The notes under the pieces: generated by a model
Databases searched by the model: none
Told to the model about the DNA's origin: nothing
What the model saw: the letters and a program-made list of their open reading frames with translations, nothing else
Origin: Amycolatopsis solani
GTDB lineage: Bacteria > Actinomycetota > Actinomycetes > Mycobacteriales > Pseudonocardiaceae
Direction: 5' to 3'
Assembly (NCBI RefSeq): GCF_033441515.1
Contig: NZ_JAWQJT010000002.1
Coordinates: 124,001-188,000, forward strand
Length of the DNA stretch: 64,000 nt
In this document: positions 8,839-17,150 of the stretch, piece after piece
Position numbering within the stretch: the first letter of the stretch is position 1
Layout: each line of letters begins with the position of its first letter
Program-made: the position numbers and the translations under genes

Positions 8839-8858
8839 GTAACTGGGCGCTCAGTTAC
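8839..8858. promoter_or_regulatory. Palindromic operator between tetR and the SMP-30 gene
   Basis: GTAACTG-GGCGCT-CAGTTAC: a 20-bp inverted repeat with 18 of 20 symmetric positions. It lies 51 bp before the TetR-type start and 33 bp before the SMP-30 start. Size and position fit a TetR-dimer site controlling both directions. Confidence 0.65.
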
Positions 8859-8891
8859 TCGACGTCGACGAAGACACGAGGAGAGGTCGCG

Positions 8892-9794
8892 ATGGGACGA
8901 ACCGCTGCCAGGCAGCCGGCCGTGGTGCTCGACGGCTTCTCCTACCTGGAGTGTCCGCGGTGGCACGACGGCCGGTTGTGGGTGTCGGACTTCTACACCG
9001 AGAAGGTCGTGGCGATCGACGGCCGCGGCGGTGCCGAGGTCGTCGCCGAAGTGCCCGGGCAGCCCTCGGGCCTCGGGTTCCTGCCCGACGGGCGCCTGCT
9101 CATCGTGTCCATGCGGGACCACCGCGTCCTGGTGCGCGACGAGTCCGGCAAGCTTTCGGAGCACGCCGATCTGTCCGGTGTGGTGTCCGGGGTGCTCAAC
9201 GACATGGTCGTCGACGACCGCGGCCGGGCCTGGGTGGGCAACTTCGGCTTCGACCTCATGGGCGGCGCGCCCTTGCGCTACACCACGCTGACCCGCGTCG
9301 ACCCCGACGGGAGCGTCTCCGTCGCCGCCGAAGACCTCGGGTTCCCCAACGGCATGGTGGTCCTGCCCGGCGGCGTGCTGGTCGTCGCCGAGACCTTCGC
9401 CGGGCGGCTGACAGCCTTCGACATCGGCGACGACGGGGAACTGAGCGGACGGCGCGTGTGGGCGCAGTTCGGGGAAACCCCGCGGACCGAAGACGTCGGA
9501 GAAGCGGTGCAGGCCCTCGAAGTGGCCCCGGACGGCATCTGCGCCGACGCCGAGGGCGCGATCTGGGTGGCGGACGCCGTCCACAACCGCGTGCTGCGGG
9601 TGGCCGAGGGCGGCGAGGTCCTCGACGAGATCGACGCCGGCACCGGGGTTTTCGCCTGCATGCTCGGCGGTGACGACGGGCGCACGCTGTTCCTCTGCGC
9701 GGCGCCGTCCTTCGCCGAGCACGAACGCCGTCCGGTCCGCGAGGCCCAGCTGCTCGCGGTCGACGTCGAGGTCCCGCACGCCGGCCTGCCCTGA
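8892..9794 (+). CDS. SMP-30/gluconolactonase (LRE)-family protein
   Basis: A 300-residue six-bladed beta-propeller of the SMP-30/gluconolactonase family, which hydrolyses lactones using a bound divalent metal. Typical blocks are FSYLECPRWHDGRLWVSDFY near the start (the Glu is an expected metal ligand), VLNDMVVDDRGRAWVGNFGF (Asn and Asp metal-site region), LGFPNGMVV and ALEVAPDGICADAEGAIWVAD. ATG at 8892 is preceded by GAGGAGAGG. It is followed 27 bp later by an F420-type monooxygenase gene, and the pair probably forms an operon under the divergent TetR protein. The true lactone substrate cannot be told. Confidence 0.88.
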   Translation: MGRTAARQPAVVLDGFSYLECPRWHDGRLWVSDFYTEKVVAIDGRGGAEVVAEVPGQPSGLGFLPDGRLLIVSMRDHRVLVRDESGKLSEHADLSGVVSGVLNDMVVDDRGRAWVGNFGFDLMGGAPLRYTTLTRVDPDGSVSVAAEDLGFPNGMVVLPGGVLVVAETFAGRLTAFDIGDDGELSGRRVWAQFGETPRTEDVGEAVQALEVAPDGICADAEGAIWVADAVHNRVLRVAEGGEVLDEIDAGTGVFACMLGGDDGRTLFLCAAPSFAEHERRPVREAQLLAVDVEVPHAGLP

Positions 9795-9821
9795 TCCCGA
9801 CGAGTGAACGGAAGGGCCGTC

Positions 9822-10811
9822 ATGGACGTCTCGTGCGCTTTCCCGACCGCGCTGGATTCGCCGGACCACATCGCCGTCGCCGAAGAACTGGGCTACGCGC
9901 GGGCGTGGGTCTACGACACCCCGCAGCAGAGCCCCGACGTGTGGATGACCCTCGCGCTGGCCGCCGAGCGGACCAGCCGGATCGGGCTCGGCCCCGGCGT
10001 GCTGGTGCCCAGCCTGCGCCACCCGATGGTCAACGCGGCGGCGACCGCCACCCTCGCCGCGCTGGCGCCCGGCCGCGTCGCGGTCTCCTTCGGCACCGGG
10101 TTCACCGGCCGCCGCGCCATGGGCTACCGCGCGATCACCTGGTCGTTCATGGAGTCCTACATCCGGGCCTACCGCGGTCTCCTCCAAGGCGACGTCGTCG
10201 AGTGGGAAGGGGCGCGGATGCGGATGCTGCACCCCGCCGGGCACGCCCCCGCCCGGCCCGTCGACGTCCCCGTCCTGATCGGCGCGCTGGGGCCGAAGGG
10301 GCACCAGGTGGCCAAAGCACTCGGCGACGGGCTGTACGTGACGTTGCAGCTGCCCAAGTTCGCGACCGAGTACTCGTGGGTGCCGTACCTGGTGTGGGGC
10401 ACGGTGCTCGACGAAGACGAGGGCACGGACACCGAGCACGCGCGCCAGGCGGCCGGGCCCGGGTGGGCGCTGGCCTACCACGGCGCCTACGAGTTCGGCG
10501 GGCCCGAGGCCGTGCGCGAACTCCCGGGCGGCGCGGAGTGGCTGGCGGTGGTGGAGCGGACCCCGCCGGAGCGGCGGCACCTCACTGTCCACACCGGACA
10601 CTGCGTGGAACTGGGCGAGGCCGACGAGGCGGCGTGGCGGGCCGGCGGCCACACGATGCTGCGGGACGTGACCATGACCGGCACCCGCGAGCAGCTCCGG
10701 CAGCGGCTGGCCGAAGTGGCCGGCAAGGGCGTCACCGAGATCGTGTTCCAGCCGACCGGGCCCGACGTCCGGGGCGAGCTCGAGCGGTTCCTCGAAGCCG
10801 CGAAGCGCTGA
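9822..10811 (+). CDS. LLM-class (luciferase-like, probably F420-dependent) oxidoreductase
   Basis: A 329-residue TIM-barrel enzyme of the bacterial luciferase superfamily. Visible blocks are AEELGYARAWVYDTP, TSRIGLGPGVLVPSLRHP, LAALAPGRVAVSFGTGF and, later, DVPVLIGALGPKGHQVAKALGDG. The lack of flavin-reductase partners and the actinobacterial setting suggest deazaflavin F420 as cofactor, by inference. ATG at 9822 follows GGAAGGG; an in-frame GTG 18 bp upstream is less likely. It may act with the upstream lactonase in one small catabolic pathway. Confidence 0.85.
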   Translation: MDVSCAFPTALDSPDHIAVAEELGYARAWVYDTPQQSPDVWMTLALAAERTSRIGLGPGVLVPSLRHPMVNAAATATLAALAPGRVAVSFGTGFTGRRAMGYRAITWSFMESYIRAYRGLLQGDVVEWEGARMRMLHPAGHAPARPVDVPVLIGALGPKGHQVAKALGDGLYVTLQLPKFATEYSWVPYLVWGTVLDEDEGTDTEHARQAAGPGWALAYHGAYEFGGPEAVRELPGGAEWLAVVERTPPERRHLTVHTGHCVELGEADEAAWRAGGHTMLRDVTMTGTREQLRQRLAEVAGKGVTEIVFQPTGPDVRGELERFLEAAKR

Positions 10812-10915
10812 GCGACCCCGGGGAACGGACGTTGTTCCGGCCGGGCCGCAGGTGCTATACCGGCAGCTGCCCGGTGTCGCGACGACGCGACGCCACGAGC
10901 GAGCGGAGTGGCTGG

Positions 10916-13057
10916 GTGGCAAACCGTACTGTGCGCTCATCCGTCGTGGTGGCGGTCCTGACCACGCCCGTCCTCCTGCTGGGGACCGCGACCGCGGTGG
11001 CCGCCACCGGCACCCCGCCCGGGCGGCAGCTGACGATCGAGACGGTGTCGAACCCGCGGCCCGCGCTCGTCAGCGGGGGACAGGTCCTGGTCAAGGTCGT
11101 GGCGCCGGCAGGGAAGGTCGCCGTCAGCGAAAACGGCCACGACGTCACTTCGGGTTTCCGGGCGCAGCCGGACGGCAGCCTGCTGGGCCTGGTGACCGGC
11201 CTGCGCGACGGCGTCAACACCCTGAGCGCCAGGACGAGCGGACCCGGCCCGGACCGGCGGGCGGACCTGCGCGTCACCAACCACCCGAGCACCGGGCCGG
11301 TCTTCTCCGGCGCGCAGCAGCAGCCGTTCTACTGCGAAACCCAGGCGTTCGGCCTGCCGACGGCCACCCAGCCGCTCTGCAGCGCGCCGACCCAGGTCAG
11401 CTACCAGTACCGGACCACCGCCGGGGCGTTCGCGCCGCTGGCGGACCCGGCGACTCGGCCCGCGGACCTCGCGACGGCGACGGTCGGCGGGCGCGCGGTG
11501 CCGTACGTGGTCCGCGTCGAGCGCGGCACGATCGACCGCGCCGTCTACGAGCTGGCCGCGCTCTACGACGGCGCACCCTCGCCCGTCGCGCCGGAGCCAG
11601 GCTGGAACGGGAAGCTGGTCTACACGTTCGGCGGCGGCTGCAACGCGGGCTACCACCAGGGCGCGTCGACGGGCGGGGTGGTGAACGACCTGTTCCTGGC
11701 CCAGGGGTACGCGGTCGCGTCGTCCACCCTGAACGTGCTCGACAACAACTGCAGCCCGATCATCTCGGCCGAAGCGGCGATGATGGTCAAGGAGCACTTC
11801 ATCGAGACCTACGGCCCGGTCGCCCACACCATCGGCTGGGGCGGCTCGGGCGGAGCGATCCAGCAGTACGACATCGCCGAGAACTACCCCGGCATCGTGG
11901 ACGGCATCATCCCCGGCGTCTCGTTCCCGGACCCGCTGACCGTGGGCGGCCCGGTGTCGGACTGCCGGTTGCTGAACCGGTACTTCGCCGGGCCGGGCGC
12001 GTCGTTCACCGCGGCGCAGAAGCAGGCCGTCGCGGGCTTCGCGAGCTACGACACCTGCGTCTCGTGGGACCAGACGTTCGCCAGCCGCGCCACCGCGACC
12101 GGCAGCTGCAACGCGGCCATCCCGGTCGCGGCCCGGTGGGACCCGGTCACCAACCCGGGCGGGGTGAAGTGCAACTCCAATGAGCAGCTGGTCAACCAGA
12201 TCGGGCGGGACCCGAAGACCGGGTTCGTGCGCAGCCCGCTGGACACCACCGGCGTGCAGTACGGCTTGGCCGCGCTGAAGTCCGGCACGATCACGCCGGC
12301 ACAGTTCGCCGACCTGAACGCGTCGATCGGCGGCCTCGACTACACCGGAAAGCCCGTGACGCAGCGAACGGCGGCCGATCCGAAGGCGCTCGCCGCGGCG
12401 TACGCCGACGGCATCGTGAACTCCGCGTCGCAGGGCCTGCGGGAGACGCCGATCATCGACCAGCGGACCGACCTCGACTTCGCCGGGTTCGGCAACGACA
12501 TCCACACCACCGAGTGGTCGTACGTGCTGCGGCAACGGCTGCTGCGGGCCAACGGCACGGCAGCGAACCAGGTCATCATCGAAAACCACCCCACCGCGGC
12601 CGAAGCGGCGGCCGCCAGCGCGTACGAACTCGGCGCGATGGACCGCTGGCTGACCGCGATCGACGCGGACCGCTCGCACCGGAGCCGCCAGCAGAAGGTG
12701 CTGGCGAACCGGCCGGCCGACCTGGGCGACGGGTGTTACCTGTCCGCCGCGTCGCGGATCACCGAGAAGCTGACGTACCCGGCGAGCGGCCAGTGCGGTG
12801 CGCAGTACCCGGTGGCGGCCAACACCCGGATGGTGGCGGGGGAAAGCCTGGCCATGGACGTGCTGAAGTGCCGGCTGAAGCCGCTGGACTTCCGCGACTA
12901 CCCGGCCGCCTTCACCGCCGAGGACCGGACGCGCCTGCGGGCGGCGTTCCCCGGCGGGGTGTGCGACTACAGCCGTCCGGGCGTCGGGCAGCGCGCCCCG
13001 ATCGGGACCTGGCTCAGCTACGGCGACGAACGGACGGGCACCACCCCGCCGCGCTGA
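10916..13057 (+). CDS. Secreted DUF6351-type alpha/beta-hydrolase-like protein
   Basis: A 713-residue exported protein with a Sec signal peptide (TVRSSVVVAVLTTPVLLLG, cleavage near VAA at ~30). An Ig-like N-terminal part follows (IETVSNPRPALVSGGQVLV), then a large domain with FGGGCNAGYHQG and a Ser-containing turn GWGGSGGAIQQ that looks like an alpha/beta-hydrolase nucleophile elbow. I associate this architecture with DUF6351 proteins; the substrate is unknown. The open frame begins far upstream inside the LLM gene, so the GTG at 10916, directly before the signal peptide, was taken as start. A perfect hairpin overlaps its stop. Confidence 0.75.
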   Translation: MANRTVRSSVVVAVLTTPVLLLGTATAVAATGTPPGRQLTIETVSNPRPALVSGGQVLVKVVAPAGKVAVSENGHDVTSGFRAQPDGSLLGLVTGLRDGVNTLSARTSGPGPDRRADLRVTNHPSTGPVFSGAQQQPFYCETQAFGLPTATQPLCSAPTQVSYQYRTTAGAFAPLADPATRPADLATATVGGRAVPYVVRVERGTIDRAVYELAALYDGAPSPVAPEPGWNGKLVYTFGGGCNAGYHQGASTGGVVNDLFLAQGYAVASSTLNVLDNNCSPIISAEAAMMVKEHFIETYGPVAHTIGWGGSGGAIQQYDIAENYPGIVDGIIPGVSFPDPLTVGGPVSDCRLLNRYFAGPGASFTAAQKQAVAGFASYDTCVSWDQTFASRATATGSCNAAIPVAARWDPVTNPGGVKCNSNEQLVNQIGRDPKTGFVRSPLDTTGVQYGLAALKSGTITPAQFADLNASIGGLDYTGKPVTQRTAADPKALAAAYADGIVNSASQGLRETPIIDQRTDLDFAGFGNDIHTTEWSYVLRQRLLRANGTAANQVIIENHPTAAEAAAASAYELGAMDRWLTAIDADRSHRSRQQKVLANRPADLGDGCYLSAASRITEKLTYPASGQCGAQYPVAANTRMVAGESLAMDVLKCRLKPLDFRDYPAAFTAEDRTRLRAAFPGGVCDYSRPGVGQRAPIGTWLSYGDERTGTTPPR

Positions 13058-13072
13058 CCGGGTGGTGCCCGT
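13034..13072 (+). terminator. Hairpin overlapping the stop of the secreted hydrolase-like gene
   Basis: ACGGGCACCACCC (13034-13046) pairs perfectly with GGGTGGTGCCCGT (13060-13072) around a 13-nt loop that contains the stop codon region. Likely factor-independent termination or mRNA 3'-end protection. Confidence 0.65.
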
Positions 13073-13095
13073 TTACCGCGACGCGAGCTGGGTAC
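13071..13095 (+). promoter_or_regulatory. Candidate SigB/SigF-type stress promoter of the STAS gene
   Basis: GTTT (13071-13074), 15 bp, then GGGTAC (13090-13095), 62 bp before the start codon. This is close to the actinobacterial general-stress sigma consensus GTTT-N14-17-GGGTAT/C. Sequence match only. Confidence 0.55.
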
Positions 13096-13157
13096 CCTCC
13101 CAGCGGATTTTGTGTGCCAGGCACGACTTCGATCACGAGCGGAGAGGTGGCAGCGTC

Positions 13158-13571
13158 ATGAGCATTCCGTTGCAGCCGGAGCGCCTCAGGATCGTGCGCC
13201 CGGAAAAGACCAAGGACGGCGTCGTGGTGCTCGCCTTGTCGGGCGAGCTGGACGCCGGGACGACCCCGAAGCTCAGCAGCGCGCTCGTGCAGATGCTCGA
13301 TTCCGGTCCCGAGACGCTGGTCCTCGACCTGTCGGGCCTGTCGTTCATGTCGGTGGCGGGCGGCCGCTCGATCCGCCTGACCCACGACGCGGCCGGCGCG
13401 ACGCGCCTGCGGGTGGTGACGGGCAGCTGCCGCACGGTGGACCTCGTGCTCCACGCGACCGGCCTCGCCGCGGTCCTGGACTGCTACCCGACCCGTTCGG
13501 AGGCGCTCACGGCGGGCAGCCGCAAGCAGTTCCTCAGCGACGCGGAGGCCTGCTGGAACCTCGACCGCTGA
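13158..13571 (+). CDS. STAS-domain protein (anti-sigma factor antagonist-like)
   Basis: A 137-residue single STAS domain: VVLALSGELDAGTTPKLSSA and TLVLDLSGLSFMSVAGGRSI, aligning well with SpoIIAA/RsbV proteins. The usual D-S-S-G phosphorylation motif reads S-V-A-G here, so the canonical phosphoacceptor Ser is absent. It may bind an anti-sigma factor constitutively or do something else. No RsbW-type kinase is next to it. ATG at 13158 follows GGAGAGGTGG at a longer than ideal distance. The upstream SigB/SigF-like promoter supports a general-stress role. Confidence 0.82.
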   Translation: MSIPLQPERLRIVRPEKTKDGVVVLALSGELDAGTTPKLSSALVQMLDSGPETLVLDLSGLSFMSVAGGRSIRLTHDAAGATRLRVVTGSCRTVDLVLHATGLAAVLDCYPTRSEALTAGSRKQFLSDAEACWNLDR

Positions 13572-13581
13572 CGCCCCCGGT

Positions 13582-13929
13582 GATGTCTTGAATGAGTCAT
13601 TCAGGACCTCCGGCGACAGGGTCCCGGCAAAGTCGCGTGTGCGCGGTCCGCCGCGATGTCCTGAACGACCCCTTCACGACGCTCGGGCCACCGATCCCCG
13701 GGCGCCTCCTCCCGCGCACCGAGCGGCGGCTTGCCGAAGGCGGTGTCGCGAATGACTCATTCGGGACCTCCGAAGCCGCCAATGACTCATTCGCGACCTC
13801 GCCCGAGCTGCCCACTCCGCCTGCCGGCGGTGAAGCGAGCCGGGGCAGGCGACTTTGCCGGAGCCCTGCCCGGGATGTCTTGAATGAGTCATTCAGGACC
13901 TCCGGCGACCTGAATGACTCATTCAAGAC
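13582..13929. repeat. Cluster of six 23-bp palindromic repeats (TGAATGA-n-TCATTCA core)
   Basis: Six copies of an imperfect 23-bp inverted repeat occur at 13586-13608, 13658-13680, 13745-13767, 13775-13797, 13877-13899 and 13907-13929. The best copies have the perfect core TGAATGA-G-TCATTCA flanked by GTCT/GGAC; copy 2 is diverged (GAACGACCCCTTCA), and copies 3 and 4 use GAATGACTCATTCG-type cores. A conserved tail ACCTCCGGCGA follows copies 1 and 5, and copy 6 lies inverted. The cluster fills the gap between the STAS gene and the convergent dioxygenase gene. Read in frame, the copies translate as NDSF/NESF-type peptides, which creates spurious ORFs. Confidence 0.85.
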
Positions 13930-13975
13930 ATCCGGCGAGCCCGCTGCTGCCCGCCGGCCGAGATGCGGGCTGTGC

Positions 13976-14905
13976 TCAGCCGACCGGGAACGTGGTGCCG
14001 ATGCCCATGCCGGTGATCCACTCCGGCACCGGCTCGTAGCTGGTCCACGTCAGCGGGGTGCCCGCCGCGGCCTGGCCGATCAGCCAGCAGCGGACCTCGT
14101 GGCCGCCGCTGCCCGCCAGTGCTTCCAGCTTCTCGTGGCCCAGTGCGGCCACCGACTCCGGGTCGCCCGCGCGAAGGCGGTCGAGGAACCACCGGTCCCA
14201 CTCCGTGTTCACCCGGGCGGCCGGGTCGCCGCCCATCGCGCGGACGCGGGGTTCGCGGGCCGCCGCGAAGGCGTGGACGTTCGCGCGGCCGTGGATCAGG
14301 GACTCGCGGCGCTCGCCCGCCACCTCGCGCGGGTCGTTGGACGGGAGCCAGTGGGACAGGCCGCCGCTCGCCGCCAGCAGGACGCGGCCCGGGAAGTCGG
14401 CCGCGGCCACGGCCGCGCCCAGTGCCCGGCCCAGTGCGACGCAGCGCCGCGGCGACGGGAGCGGCGGGGCCGCGGTGTTGACCACCAGCGGGACCATCGG
14501 CAGCGTGGTGCCGCCGGTGAGCATCTCGTAGGTCTGGACGATGCCGTGGTCCACCGTGAGCGAGTACGACAGCGAAACGTCGAAGCCGGCGTCGGTCAGT
14601 CCGTTGTGGACGGACCAGGCGAGCTCGCCCGCCACCGGCAGCGGGCCCTCGGTGCTGCCGAAGTCCCCGAACCCGGCCGCGTGCTCGACGCCGAGGACGA
14701 ACGGCGGCATCACGTCGTAGAAGTTGCCGTGGAAGTGGTCCGGGCCGAGCACGACGATCGCGTCCGGCGCCAGCGCTTGCACCGCGCGGCGCACGACGGC
14801 GGCGTCGGCGAGGAACTTCGCGCCGGGGCCGCCCTCGGCAGGGGGTGGCAGCAGCGTCGCGAACGGGCTGTGCGACATGCCGGCGAACCCGATGAGCTCG
14901 GCCAT
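13976..14905 (-). CDS. mhpB: Class III extradiol ring-cleavage dioxygenase (MhpB-like)
   Basis: A 309-residue LigB-superfamily enzyme. FAGMSHSP near the N-terminus and VVLGPDHFHGNFYDVMPPF carry the His residues expected to bind Fe(II). SLTVDHGIVQTYEML, LLAASGGLSHWLP and the end PVPEWITGMG match 2,3-dihydroxyphenylpropionate 1,2-dioxygenase (MhpB) over its whole length, which is close to the usual ~314. It would cleave a catechol-type ring in the meta position. ATG overlaps the hydrolase stop by 1 nt (TGATG), so the two are translationally coupled. The frame runs upstream to 15424, but only MAELIGFAGMSHSP is the natural start. Confidence 0.9.
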   Translation of the reverse strand: MAELIGFAGMSHSPFATLLPPPAEGGPGAKFLADAAVVRRAVQALAPDAIVVLGPDHFHGNFYDVMPPFVLGVEHAAGFGDFGSTEGPLPVAGELAWSVHNGLTDAGFDVSLSYSLTVDHGIVQTYEMLTGGTTLPMVPLVVNTAAPPLPSPRRCVALGRALGAAVAAADFPGRVLLAASGGLSHWLPSNDPREVAGERRESLIHGRANVHAFAAAREPRVRAMGGDPAARVNTEWDRWFLDRLRAGDPESVAALGHEKLEALAGSGGHEVRCWLIGQAAAGTPLTWTSYEPVPEWITGMGIGTTFPVG

Positions 14906-15816
14906 CAGGACGGGTCCTTCCCGCTCAGCAGCCAGGTGCGGTGGACGTCGAGGAATTCGCCGACCTTTTCCCACTGCGGCCAGTGGCCGGCGTCGTCGAT
15001 GACGTGCAGCCGCGCGTCCGGCAGCCAGTCCAGCAGCAGTTCGGCCTCGTCGAGCCCGCCGGTGGGGTCGTGGCTGGTCCACAGCAGCAACGTCGGCGCG
15101 GTCACGCGCGACACCCACTCCGGGTCCCACGCGAAGTCCTTGCGCACCGCGGGGTCCTGCAGCACCAGCGTGTTGCCGATGGCCTGGACGAACCCGGGCC
15201 GGGAGTACACCCGGCGGCGCAGGTTCACCAGCTCGTCGGTGACCATTTCCTTGTGGTGGAAAAGGAACTCGACCCGGCGGCGGACGGTCTCGTCGCTGGG
15301 GTCGAGCACCGCGGCCATCGTGCTGTCCCGCATCCGGGCCATCACCTCGGGCTTGTTCGCGATGTTGCCGGGGGTGTTGAGCACCAGCCGGTCGACGCGG
15401 TCCGGGTGGTGCGCGGCGGTCCACGCGACCACCCAGCCGCCGAGCGACTCACCGGACAGGTGCGCCCGCCCGATGCCAAGAGTGTCCAAAAGAGACACCA
15501 GGTGCGCCGACAGGACGTCGATCGTGTACGGCCGGTCCGGCGGGTCCGACCAGCCGTGGCCGACCATGTCGTAGACCGTGACGCGGAAGTCCCGCGCCAG
15601 CCCGGCCAGGTCCCGCGCGTACGCCTCGAGGTGCCCGCCGGTGCCGTGCAGCAGGACCAGGTCCGGTCCGGCGCCCGCCTGAAGGACGCGCGTGCGCACC
15701 GGCTCCCCGTCCAGCGGCACGTCGACGTAGCGCAAGGTGTGCTCGAGTTCGCCCAGCTCGCCCCAGATCCCGACGTGGTCGGGGATCGGCGGGGCGGCGC
15801 GTTCGGTGGTGGTCAC
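14905..15816 (-). CDS. mhpC: Alpha/beta hydrolase, meta-cleavage product (C-C bond) hydrolase MhpC-like
   Basis: A 303-residue alpha/beta hydrolase. The oxyanion-hole block is LVLLHGTGGHLEAYARDL, the nucleophile elbow is SGESLGGWVVAW, and the acid is probably Asp in LLWTSHDPTGG. The catalytic His lies in IDDAGHWPQWEKVGEFL. This matches hydrolases acting on dienoate ring-fission products, consistent with its coupling to the MhpB-like dioxygenase. GTG at 15816 follows GGGAGGACCA and overlaps the stop of the upstream cupin (GTGA). The longer frame to 16002 lies inside the cupin gene. Hydratase and aldolase genes of the pathway are not in this window. Confidence 0.88.
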   Translation of the reverse strand: MTTTERAAPPIPDHVGIWGELGELEHTLRYVDVPLDGEPVRTRVLQAGAGPDLVLLHGTGGHLEAYARDLAGLARDFRVTVYDMVGHGWSDPPDRPYTIDVLSAHLVSLLDTLGIGRAHLSGESLGGWVVAWTAAHHPDRVDRLVLNTPGNIANKPEVMARMRDSTMAAVLDPSDETVRRRVEFLFHHKEMVTDELVNLRRRVYSRPGFVQAIGNTLVLQDPAVRKDFAWDPEWVSRVTAPTLLLWTSHDPTGGLDEAELLLDWLPDARLHVIDDAGHWPQWEKVGEFLDVHRTWLLSGKDPS

Positions 15817-16307
15817 TGGTCCTCCCGGTGGCGGGCTTCGGCGATGGTCGCCAGGCCCGCGCTCTGGCGGCGGCCGAGCCCGAACAGGCCGAGCAGCCGC
15901 GAGTTTTCGATGGTCAGGAACTCGACCGGGTGCGATGCCGAGTCGTTGTAGTGCCGGTGCCACGTCCACGGCGGGGTGTAGACGAAGGAGCCCGTCGTCC
16001 ACTCGACGGTTTCGTCTTCGATCTCGCTGTGCCCGTCACCGGACAGGACGAAGTGGACGGTCTCGTGGTGGTGGCGCTGCATGTCCGAGCTCTCGCCGGC
16101 CGGGATGACCTGCCGGAAGAGCTCGAACGTCGTGGTCGGCAGCTTCCCGGCGATCCGCAGCGACGTCGGGTTCGGGACGGCGCCGGGCGGGATCTCCTCG
16201 AGCTCGCCGTCGTGCACGACGAGCGGGCGCTGCCCGCCGGGGCGGACGGCGTGGCCGATGGTCGCGAGGAAGTCGGGCATCGCGAAGCCGGGTCCGGACG
16301 TGGTCAT
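15813..16307 (-). CDS. Cupin-domain protein of the aromatic cluster
   Basis: A 164-residue single cupin. Metal-binding motif 1 is QRHHHETVHFVLSGDGHSEIED (HHH..E), followed by TPPWTWHRHYND for motif 2. It resembles gentisate-dioxygenase-type or accessory cupins, but a single 164-residue cupin is short for the ring-cleaving enzymes. An isomerase or sensor role is equally possible. ATG follows GAAAGGGG, and its stop overlaps the hydrolase start, so it belongs to the same operon (SDR, cupin, hydrolase, dioxygenase). Confidence 0.82.
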   Translation of the reverse strand: MTTSGPGFAMPDFLATIGHAVRPGGQRPLVVHDGELEEIPPGAVPNPTSLRIAGKLPTTTFELFRQVIPAGESSDMQRHHHETVHFVLSGDGHSEIEDETVEWTTGSFVYTPPWTWHRHYNDSASHPVEFLTIENSRLLGLFGLGRRQSAGLATIAEARHREDQ

Positions 16308-16317
16308 GGCGCCCCTT

Positions 16318-17109
16318 TCAGGCTGGGCATTCGGTACGGCCGCCGTCGACGGTCAGCACCGTCCCGTTGACGTACCCCGCTTCGGGGGACGCGAGGAACG
16401 CCACCGCGGCCGCGACCTCGCGGGGTGCCGCGGCTCGTCCGGCGGGGATGGCGGCGAGGTCCTCGGCCATCGCCGTCGCGACGTCGATGCCGGCCGAGCC
16501 GGCCCGGCCGCGCACCACTTCGAGGCGCCGCGCGGTGAGGGTCGCACCGGCGGCGACGCAGTTGACGGTGACACCCCGGTCCGCGTACTCGAGCGCGGCC
16601 AGCTTCGCCGCCGACGTCGTCGCCGAGCGCAGCACGGTCGACGCGGCGAGGCCGGGTTGCGGCTGGCGCACCGCCGTCGAGGTGAGCACGACGACGCGGC
16701 CGAACCCGCGCTCGGCCATCGCGGGCAGCGCGGCGCGCAGCAGCGCCAGCGGGCCGAGGACCAGCAGGTCGAGGTCGTGGTGCCACTGCTCGGCGGGCAC
16801 GTCGAACACCGTGCCCGGCGCGGGGCCGCCGGCGTTGGCGATCACGACGTCGAGCGAACCGTGCCGCTCGCGCACGTGGTCGGCGGCACCCGCGGCCGCG
16901 GCCGGGTCCGCGAGGTCGCAGACGACGTAGTCGGCGCCCGGACCGAGTTCGAGCGCGGTATCGGCGAGGGTGGTTTCGGTGCGCCCGGCGAGGACCACGC
17001 GGTGGCCGCTCGCGTGCAGCGCGGCCGCGCAGGCCGAGCCGATGCCGCCGGCGCCGCCGCCGACGAGGGCGACGCGGCACCGCTTCGGAGGGGACTGGTT
17101 GCTCTCCAT
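16318..17109 (-). CDS. SDR-family oxidoreductase lacking the catalytic Tyr
   Basis: A 263-residue short-chain dehydrogenase/reductase. The cofactor motif is ALVGGGAGGIGSACAAAL, with VVCDLADP, ANAGGPAPG and the C-terminal VNGTVLTVDGGRT. In the active-site region (VVVLTSTAVRQPQPGLAAST then ATTSAAKLAAL) the Ser and Lys are present but the position of the usual YxxxK Tyr is Thr. Such variants form a recognised BKR-like SDR subgroup. ATG at 17109 is taken as start; the frame extends to 17148 over the divergent IclR gene region. First gene of the minus-strand catabolic operon; it presumably oxidises or reduces a pathway intermediate. Confidence 0.85.
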   Translation of the reverse strand: MESNQSPPKRCRVALVGGGAGGIGSACAAALHASGHRVVLAGRTETTLADTALELGPGADYVVCDLADPAAAAGAADHVRERHGSLDVVIANAGGPAPGTVFDVPAEQWHHDLDLLVLGPLALLRAALPAMAERGFGRVVVLTSTAVRQPQPGLAASTVLRSATTSAAKLAALEYADRGVTVNCVAAGATLTARRLEVVRGRAGSAGIDVATAMAEDLAAIPAGRAAAPREVAAAVAFLASPEAGYVNGTVLTVDGGRTECPA

Positions 17110-17150
17110 GATGTGCCCTACATTCGGCCCATGACCCCCGGTGACCAAGG

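Noticed and set aside
9833..10915. 5' extension of the DUF6351-type frame into the LLM gene
   Set aside because: It overlaps a well-supported gene in another frame and would place the signal peptide in the middle of the protein.
13597..13926. 109-aa minus-strand ORF with NESF/NDSF repeats
   Set aside because: It is produced by the palindromic repeats being open in several frames; no ribosome site, no domain, and it spans an intergenic repeat cluster.
13582..13929. Possible CRISPR array
   Set aside because: The repeats are perfect or near-perfect palindromes at irregular spacing (0-100 bp) with no uniform unique spacers and no cas genes.
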